A model generated the notes under the pieces. The model was not told the DNA's origin. It made no database searches and saw only the letters and a list, made by a program, of their open reading frames with translations. Below, piece after piece: positions 13,982-19,218 of a stretch of DNA of 19,218 bases. The stretch lies in the NCBI GenBank assembly GCA_001872995.1, contig MNXO01000080.1:1-19218 (forward strand). Direction: 5' to 3'. The stretch's first letter is position 1. Every line of letters begins with the position of its first letter. Both the position numbers and the translations under genes were made by a program. This DNA is from Bacteroidetes bacterium CG2_30_32_10 (GTDB lineage Bacteria > Bacteroidota > Bacteroidia > Bacteroidales > CG2-30-32-10).

Positions 13982-14980
13982 ATGAAATTTGAGCAAATCA
14001 TTTCTGATTTAAAAAATAAAGTTTATTACCCCATTTATGTTTTAATGGGAGAAGAGCCTTTTTTTATAGATCAAATATCTGATTATATTGAAGATAATTT
14101 ATTAGAAGAATCAGAAAAAAGTTTCAATCTTATCATCTCGTATGGCAAAGATACTGATGTTCAAACATTAATAAGCTATGCCAAGCGTTTCCCAATGATG
14201 GCAAATCATCAAGTAATCATTGTTAAGGAAGCACAAAATCTTGATAAAATTGATGATTTTCAGAGTTATTTAGAAAACCCACTAAAATCAACTATACTCA
14301 TTCTTTGCTATAAATATAAAACCCTTGATAAAAGAAAAACCTTTACAAAATCCATTACAAAACATGGTGTTTTGTTCGAATCTAATAAATTATACGACAA
14401 TCAGCTTCCCGGTTGGATTGCTAATTATATAAAGCAAAAAGGATATTCTATTTCGCCAAAAGCGGCACTATTGCTTTCAGAATATTTGGGTGCTGATTTA
14501 TCAAGAATTGTAAATGAATTGGGAAAAGTAATGCTTAATGTTCCAACTAAAACAGAAATTACAGCTGAACATATAGAACAAAACATTGGAATAAGTAAGG
14601 ATTTTAATGTTTTTGAACTTCAAAAAGCAATAGGAAATAAGAATATTTTTAAAGCAAATCAAATTATTGCTTATTTTGCTGCAAATCCAAAAGATAATCC
14701 TTTAGTTGTTACAATTTCTAACTTCTATCAGTTTTTTTCAAAAATTCTCGTTTATCACTCATTGTCTGATAAATCAAGAAATACTGTAGCAGCAGCCTTA
14801 TCTATTAATCCTTTTTTTGTAAACGACTACCAAACCGCAGCAAAAAATTATAATTCAAGGAAACTCGTTTCAATTATTAGCTATTTGCGAGAGTATGATT
14901 TAAAATCTAAAGGAATTGACAATGTTTCTGCCACTGAAGGCGAATTACTTAAAGAATTATTATATAAAATTATGCATTAA
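13982..14980 (+). CDS. holA: DNA polymerase III subunit delta
   Basis: Subunit of the clamp loader that opens the sliding clamp and loads it on DNA at the replication fork. At 332 residues it has the usual family length. The N-terminal segment has the typical YPIYVLMGEEPFFIDQI (16-32), a degenerate nucleotide-binding-like start, and continues with an AAA+-type fold without a Walker A lysine, as expected for delta. The SEYLGADLSRIVNELGKVML segment (about 162-181) matches the conserved region of domain II (L.. G.DL..i.nEl.KL). The C-terminal collar domain is helical. The start is the ATG 23 bp after amn, with which it is probably co-transcribed. The next gene has its own promoter. Confidence 0.93.
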   Translation: MKFEQIISDLKNKVYYPIYVLMGEEPFFIDQISDYIEDNLLEESEKSFNLIISYGKDTDVQTLISYAKRFPMMANHQVIIVKEAQNLDKIDDFQSYLENPLKSTILILCYKYKTLDKRKTFTKSITKHGVLFESNKLYDNQLPGWIANYIKQKGYSISPKAALLLSEYLGADLSRIVNELGKVMLNVPTKTEITAEHIEQNIGISKDFNVFELQKAIGNKNIFKANQIIAYFAANPKDNPLVVTISNFYQFFSKILVYHSLSDKSRNTVAAALSINPFFVNDYQTAAKNYNSRKLVSIISYLREYDLKSKGIDNVSATEGELLKELLYKIMH

Positions 14981-14992
14981 TGCTAAATAAAT

Positions 14993-15022
14993 TTTGAATC
15001 TTCTTCTAAATAAGTAATTTTA
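14993..15022 (+). promoter_or_regulatory. Promoter of the TonB-dependent receptor gene
   Basis: TTTG (14993-14996) is followed after 18 nt by TAATTTTA (15015-15022), one mismatch from TAnnTTTG. The expected leader before the ATG at 15076 is about 48 nt and is A-rich. No operator or riboswitch structure is evident in this gap. Confidence 0.5.
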
Positions 15023-15075
15023 CGGCAAAAAAAAATAAACGACTTTTTATTTCTTCCAAAAACCATTAATAAGTT

Positions 15076-17391
15076 ATGTACTACAAAAAATATTTTCTAA
15101 TCTTATTATTTATCATCATTATTATTCCATTTAAAATTGCGAATTGCCAAACTGCTAGTATAAGAGGATTTGTATATCAAAAGAAAACAGGCGAACCCAT
15201 TATTTTTACCAATGTATATTTAAATAAAACAACTTTTGGTGCCACTACAGATGCAAACGGTTATTATACTATTTCAAAAGTACCCGCTGGCGAATATACA
15301 TTAATAGTTACTTTTATTGGTTATGATACTTTAAAAATTCCTATTACACTTAAAGCAGGGGATATACTATCTAAAAACATCACACTTAACGAGTCTTCCA
15401 TTCAATTAAAAGTGGTAAACATCACCTCAGAATCACAAGTTTTGAAAACAGAAATACATACCTCTGTTATTAAAGTAACTCCAAAAGGAATAAAACAAAT
15501 TCCTACTATTGGTGGCACACCTGATTTTGCACAATACCTGCAAGTTCTTCCAGGCGTTATTTTTACTGGCGATCAAGGAGGTCAATTATATATAAGAGGC
15601 GGTTCTCCAATTCAAAATAAAGTTTTACTGGATGGAATGGTCATATATAACCCATTCCATTCCATAGGATTGTTTTCTGTATTTGATACCGACATTATGC
15701 GAAGTGCTGATGTATATACTGGTGGTTTTGGTGCAGAATATGGAGGGAGAATTTCTTCTATTATGGATATAACAACCCAGGATGGAAATAAAAAAAGAAC
15801 CTCTGGTAAAATTGGTGCAAGCACTTTTGGTGCCAACTTGATGTTGGAAGGACCTATTAAAAAAATGACCAACACAAGCCCAAGCTCTATAAGCTATGTT
15901 ATTTCAGCCAAAAATTCTTATCTACAACAAAGTTCTAAGTCGCTTTATAAATACATTGACACTGCTGGTTTGCCTTTTAATTATACAGATATTTATGGAA
16001 AAGTATCTATAGGTGCTGGCAATGGAAGTAAAATAAATTTATTTGGGTTTAATTTTGAAGACAAGGTAAGTGGATATAAAGCTTTATCTGACTTTAACTG
16101 GAAATCATCAGGCATGGGTCTCAATTTTATTGTTATACCAGGCTCTTCACCTGCTTTGGTTGAAGGAATTTTGGCTGGTTCCTGTTATGATATCAGTTTT
16201 AAAGAATCCAATAATCCAGCAAGAACAAGTAAAATAGGTGGTTTTAATGGCGGTTTAACGGTTACCTATTTTATGGGAAAAGATGAAATAAAATACGGCA
16301 TCGAAGTTCTTGGATTTCAAACAAATTTTAATTTCTTTAATTCCTATAATCGAAAAGTTGAACAAGAAGATTTTACTACCGAAGCCGCTGGATATGTAAA
16401 ATATAAATTTTCAAGAGAAAAAATTAAAATTGAACCAAGCATTAGATTTCAATATTATGCTTCCCTTTCCGAATTTTCTCCAGAACCAAGGTTGGCAATG
16501 AAAATTCTCGTTACTGATAGATTAAGGTTTAAATTTGCTAGCGGTATGTACTCTCAAAATCTCATGAGTGCTAGTTCTGATAGAGACGTCGTAAATCTAT
16601 TTTATGGTTTTCTTTCAGGACCTGAAAATCTGCCAGAAGAATTCAATGGAAAACCTGTTAAAAGCCATTTACAAAAAGCATATCATATTATACTTGGAAC
16701 AGAATATGATATCACAAAAAATATTTCTTTAAATGTAGAAGGTTATTATAAAAAGTTTACACAACTTACCAACCTTAACAGAAATAAAATATATGATGAT
16801 AATGATGCTAATTATCAAATACCAGATGTTTTAAAAAAAGACTTTATTATTGAAACTGGAGATGCCAAAGGAGTAGATGTTACCATTAAATGCGACTTCC
16901 TTCACATTTATTTCTGGGGAGTTTATTCTTTGGGGTATGTAAATCGTTTTGATGGCATTACGCATTATGTTCCCATATACGATAGAAGGCATAATGTTAA
17001 TATAGTTTCGTCCTATACTTTTGGTGAAGATTTGAATTGGGACTTTAGTGCCAGATGGAATTATGGTTCTGGTTTCCCATTCACACAAACACAGGGATAT
17101 TATGAACGTATTTTATTTAATGACGGCATAAATACAGATTATTCAACAACAAATGGCACGATGTCGTTAATATATGGCGACTTAAATCAAGGAAGACTCC
17201 CCTATTATCATAGATTGGACCTTACACTTAAAAGAAAATTTCAACTAGGCAACAACTCATTGCTTGAAGTTGGTTTTAGTGTTACCAATGTTTACAACCG
17301 TAACAATATCTTCTATGTTGACAGGGTAAAATTTGAAAGAGTTGACCAACTTCCATTTATGCCAAGTATCTCTATGAATTTCTCTTTTTAA
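15076..17391 (+). CDS. TonB-dependent receptor with carboxypeptidase-D-like N-terminal domain
   Basis: Outer-membrane receptor of 771 residues for TonB-driven uptake of an unknown substrate. The N-terminus is a signal peptide (about 1-24; a Cys precedes Gln25, but Asn before Cys is a poor lipobox). Residues about 27-108 form the carboxypeptidase-regulatory-like beta-sandwich common in Bacteroidota (IRGFVYQKKTGEP, DANGYYTISKVPAGEY). A plug domain follows (about 130-235: DFAQYLQVLPGV, LYIRGGSP, VLLDGMVIYNPFHS, GGFGAEYGGRISS). The rest is a beta-barrel ending in Phe (SISMNFSF), the usual outer-membrane assembly signal. No SusD-like lipoprotein or glycan-utilisation gene is adjacent, so it is not a typical SusC pair. 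It has its own promoter and converges on purA with a 28-bp gap. Ferric-siderophore or other transport cannot be chosen from sequence. Confidence 0.92.
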   Translation: MYYKKYFLILLFIIIIIPFKIANCQTASIRGFVYQKKTGEPIIFTNVYLNKTTFGATTDANGYYTISKVPAGEYTLIVTFIGYDTLKIPITLKAGDILSKNITLNESSIQLKVVNITSESQVLKTEIHTSVIKVTPKGIKQIPTIGGTPDFAQYLQVLPGVIFTGDQGGQLYIRGGSPIQNKVLLDGMVIYNPFHSIGLFSVFDTDIMRSADVYTGGFGAEYGGRISSIMDITTQDGNKKRTSGKIGASTFGANLMLEGPIKKMTNTSPSSISYVISAKNSYLQQSSKSLYKYIDTAGLPFNYTDIYGKVSIGAGNGSKINLFGFNFEDKVSGYKALSDFNWKSSGMGLNFIVIPGSSPALVEGILAGSCYDISFKESNNPARTSKIGGFNGGLTVTYFMGKDEIKYGIEVLGFQTNFNFFNSYNRKVEQEDFTTEAAGYVKYKFSREKIKIEPSIRFQYYASLSEFSPEPRLAMKILVTDRLRFKFASGMYSQNLMSASSDRDVVNLFYGFLSGPENLPEEFNGKPVKSHLQKAYHIILGTEYDITKNISLNVEGYYKKFTQLTNLNRNKIYDDNDANYQIPDVLKKDFIIETGDAKGVDVTIKCDFLHIYFWGVYSLGYVNRFDGITHYVPIYDRRHNVNIVSSYTFGEDLNWDFSARWNYGSGFPFTQTQGYYERILFNDGINTDYSTTNGTMSLIYGDLNQGRLPYYHRLDLTLKRKFQLGNNSLLEVGFSVTNVYNRNNIFYVDRVKFERVDQLPFMPSISMNFSF

Positions 17392-17419
17392 ACAATCGTT
17401 TACTTTAAAGAATCAAGAT

Positions 17420-18712
17420 TTATTGCGTAATAGTTTGTGTTCTATCAGGACCTGTAGAAATAAAATCAATAGGAACCTTTAATTCCTTCTCAAGAAAAGC
17501 TATATATTTTTTAAGAGCTGATGGCATATCATTTTTCTTAGTAATGCCCTCTAAATTCTTTTTCCATCCATTAAATTCAACATAAGAAGGTGTAAAATCT
17601 TCTATATTCATATTAAAAGGAACGTTTTCGATTTTTTTACCATCTTGAATATAATGAGTACAAACTTTAATAATGTCAAAGTCATTAAGAACATCGGCTT
17701 TCATCATTACTAATTTGGTAACTCCATTAAGCATAATAGCATATTTGAGTGCAGGTAAATCAATCCAACCACATCTTCTTGGTCTTCCAGTAGTAGAACC
17801 AAACTCGTGCCCTTTTTCTCTTAACAATTCACCAGTTTCATCCAAAAGTTCTGTTGGAAAAGGACCGCTGCCAACGCGCGTGCAATATGCTTTAAAAATA
17901 CCAATTACTTCGCCAATTTTATTGGGTGAAACACCAAGTCCAATGCAAGCTCCTGCACAAATAGTATTTGATGAAGTAACAAATGGGTAGGTTCCAAAAT
18001 CAATATCGAGCATAGAACCTTGAGCACCCTCGGCAAGAATGCTAATTTGTTTTTCTAAGCAAGTATTAATATAATATTCACCATCTATTAAATTAAATTT
18101 CTTAATATAATCAATAGCTTTAAACCATCTTTTTTCATATTCCTCAAATGATAGCTTATCAATTAAGAATATTGATACATCAAATTTATAGAAATCCTTT
18201 ATTAAAGATAAATGTAATTGTTTAAGTTGCTTGTATTTTTCTTTAAAAGAAGAGTTTTGAATATCGCCGATACGAATTCCAGTTCTACTCACTTTGTCGG
18301 TGTATGCAGGTCCTATACCTTTCAATGTTGAGCCTATTTTTGCTTTGCCTTTTGCGGTTTCGCTAGCAGCATCTATCAAACGGTGTGTAGGTAAAATAAT
18401 ATGAGCTTTTTTAGAAATTAGAATATTTTTCTCAACAGGAGCTCCGCTAAGTTTTAATTCATTGGCTTCGTTTTCAAAAATAAGAGGGTCTATAACAACC
18501 CCATTGCCAATAATATTTATTTTGCTTTTATGAAAAATACCAGAGGGAATGGTGTGCAACACATGTTTGCTTCCATTAAATTCTATGGTATGACCAGCAT
18601 TAGGTCCACCTTGAAACCTTGCAATAACATCATATTTAGGTGTTAAAACATCTACTATTTTTCCTTTTCCTTCGTCTCCCCATTGAAGACCTAGTAAAAC
18701 ATCAACATTCAT
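17420..18712 (-). CDS. purA: Adenylosuccinate synthetase
   Basis: Cytoplasmic enzyme that joins IMP and aspartate using GTP to form adenylosuccinate, the first committed step to AMP. The 430-residue length is normal. Signatures are complete: QWGDEGKGK (10-18, with Asp13 and Lys16), GGPNAGHT (35-42, His41), GIGPAYTDKVSRTGIR (132-147), AEGAQG..LDIDFGTYPFVTSSN, STTGRPRRCGW (IMP and nucleotide contacts) and STGPDRTQTI near the C-terminus (guanine binding). The ATG directly follows the TAA of the upstream Fur-family gene (TAAATG, zero gap), so translation is probably coupled. AMP nucleosidase, encoded about 3.5 kb away, breaks down the eventual product of this pathway. Confidence 0.98.
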   Translation of the reverse strand: MNVDVLLGLQWGDEGKGKIVDVLTPKYDVIARFQGGPNAGHTIEFNGSKHVLHTIPSGIFHKSKINIIGNGVVIDPLIFENEANELKLSGAPVEKNILISKKAHIILPTHRLIDAASETAKGKAKIGSTLKGIGPAYTDKVSRTGIRIGDIQNSSFKEKYKQLKQLHLSLIKDFYKFDVSIFLIDKLSFEEYEKRWFKAIDYIKKFNLIDGEYYINTCLEKQISILAEGAQGSMLDIDFGTYPFVTSSNTICAGACIGLGVSPNKIGEVIGIFKAYCTRVGSGPFPTELLDETGELLREKGHEFGSTTGRPRRCGWIDLPALKYAIMLNGVTKLVMMKADVLNDFDIIKVCTHYIQDGKKIENVPFNMNIEDFTPSYVEFNGWKKNLEGITKKNDMPSALKKYIAFLEKELKVPIDFISTGPDRTQTITQ

Positions 18713-19180
18713 TTATTTGTTTTTTATATTTTTATTGTCTTTATGTTCCTCACAAATTGCAAAAAAAGTAAGCGAATGTGAATAAACTTCAACATTCAAG
18801 GATTTCTCAATTGTTTTTTGTATTTCTAAAATTCTAGGGTCACAAAACTCAATGATTTTCCCACATTGTTTACAAACAACATGGTCATGTTGCCTACATT
18901 TAAAAGATTTTTCATATTGAGCTACGTTTTTCCCAAATTGATGTTTGGTAACTAAATTACATGCAAGCAATAATTCAATAGTATTGTATAATGTAGCTCT
19001 ACTCACTCGGTATTTATTGTTTTTCATTCTAATATAAAGAGATTCTATATCAAAATGACCATCACTAGCGTAAATTTCTTTTAAAATAGTGAACCTTTCG
19101 GGTGTTTTCCGGTGACCTTTGTTTTCTAAATAACTAATAAATATTTGTTTAACTACTTCAAAGGAATCTATATCAACCAT
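18713..19180 (-). CDS. Fur-family transcriptional regulator
   Basis: Metal- or peroxide-sensing DNA-binding repressor of 155 residues. The N-terminal winged helix holds RKTPERFTILKEIY (24-37) and the recognition helix YRVSRATLYNTIELL (57-71). The metal-binding dimerisation part has QHDHVVCKQCGKIIEF (97-112), giving the regulatory His98/Asp99/His100 cluster and the CxxC pair Cys103/Cys106. The second structural pair found in many Fur proteins is changed: Cys143 is followed by Glu-Glu-His (CEEH) instead of CxxC. Whether the sensor responds to iron, zinc or peroxide cannot be told from sequence. It is transcribed with purA, whose ATG abuts its TAA. The 38 bp upstream that are in view are very AT-rich, with no clear -7 element or Fur box. 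Confidence 0.92.
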   Translation of the reverse strand: MVDIDSFEVVKQIFISYLENKGHRKTPERFTILKEIYASDGHFDIESLYIRMKNNKYRVSRATLYNTIELLLACNLVTKHQFGKNVAQYEKSFKCRQHDHVVCKQCGKIIEFCDPRILEIQKTIEKSLNVEVYSHSLTFFAICEEHKDNKNIKNK

Positions 19181-19218
19181 AGAAAAAAAATAATATTTAT
19201 AAATAATTTATAATCAGA

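Noticed and set aside
15139..15147. Lipoprotein signal (Cys24) on the TonB-dependent receptor
   Set aside because: The residue before Cys is Asn, which does not fit a lipobox, and TonB receptors of this type use ordinary signal peptides.
15076..17391. SusC of a polysaccharide-utilisation locus
   Set aside because: At 771 residues it is shorter than typical SusC proteins (about 1000), and no SusD, glycoside hydrolase or sensor gene is nearby.
17392..17419. Bidirectional terminator between the TonB receptor and purA
   Set aside because: The 28-bp convergent gap has only a short 8-bp palindrome (CTTTAAAG) and no GC-containing stem, so no terminator can be supported.

Overview
The window looks like a chromosomal segment of a low-GC Bacteroidota bacterium. 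The evidence is a surface protein ending in a type IX secretion system (T9SS) type B sorting domain, a PorP/SprF-family partner, a TonB-dependent receptor with a carboxypeptidase-D-like N-terminal domain, A-rich leaders without clear Shine-Dalgarno sites, and several copies of the Bacteroidota promoter consensus (TTTG about 19 nt upstream of TAnnTTTG). Family or genus cannot be fixed from the sequence. There are no tRNA or rRNA genes, insertion sequences, CRISPR arrays or prophage genes. Coding density is high and the longest gap between genes is about 146 bp.

Layout: (1) Positions 15-4480, minus strand, form a surface-polysaccharide block. It holds kdsA (Kdo-8-phosphate synthase, metal-dependent class), an unusual protein made of two complete Wzz chain-length modules in tandem, and an O-antigen ligase/polymerase-family membrane protein 16 bp downstream of it. 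(2) Positions 4627-12639, plus strand, hold a 2300-residue secreted protein (signal peptide, IgGFc-binding-like N-terminal domain, 16 cysteine-paired repeats of about 88 residues, four PKD domains, T9SS type B C-terminal domain) followed by a PorP/SprF-like outer-membrane protein. Together they look like a cargo-plus-anchor pair for a large cell-surface adhesin. A long hairpin lies between them. (3) Positions 12652-14980 are a housekeeping cluster: a small protein with only the N-terminal nuclease-like domain of type I restriction HsdR (minus strand), divergent from a short AMP nucleosidase and holA (DNA polymerase III delta). (4) Positions 15076-17391 encode a TonB-dependent receptor with its own promoter. 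(5) Positions 17420-19180, minus strand, hold a Fur-family regulator whose stop codon directly abuts the purA start codon.

The most interesting points are two homopolymer tracts inside cell-surface genes. An A10 run lies just after the first Wzz module, and one base gained or lost in either direction would end translation within a few codons, leaving a normal-length single-module Wzz. A G7 run lies in the giant adhesin, where either shift truncates the protein before the T9SS signal. The adhesin array also has a second level of order: repeats 2-3-4 and 5-6-7 are copies of one three-repeat, 789-bp unit. No wholly new multi-gene system is evident. The tandem Wzz with its slippage-prone junction is the best candidate for something undescribed.
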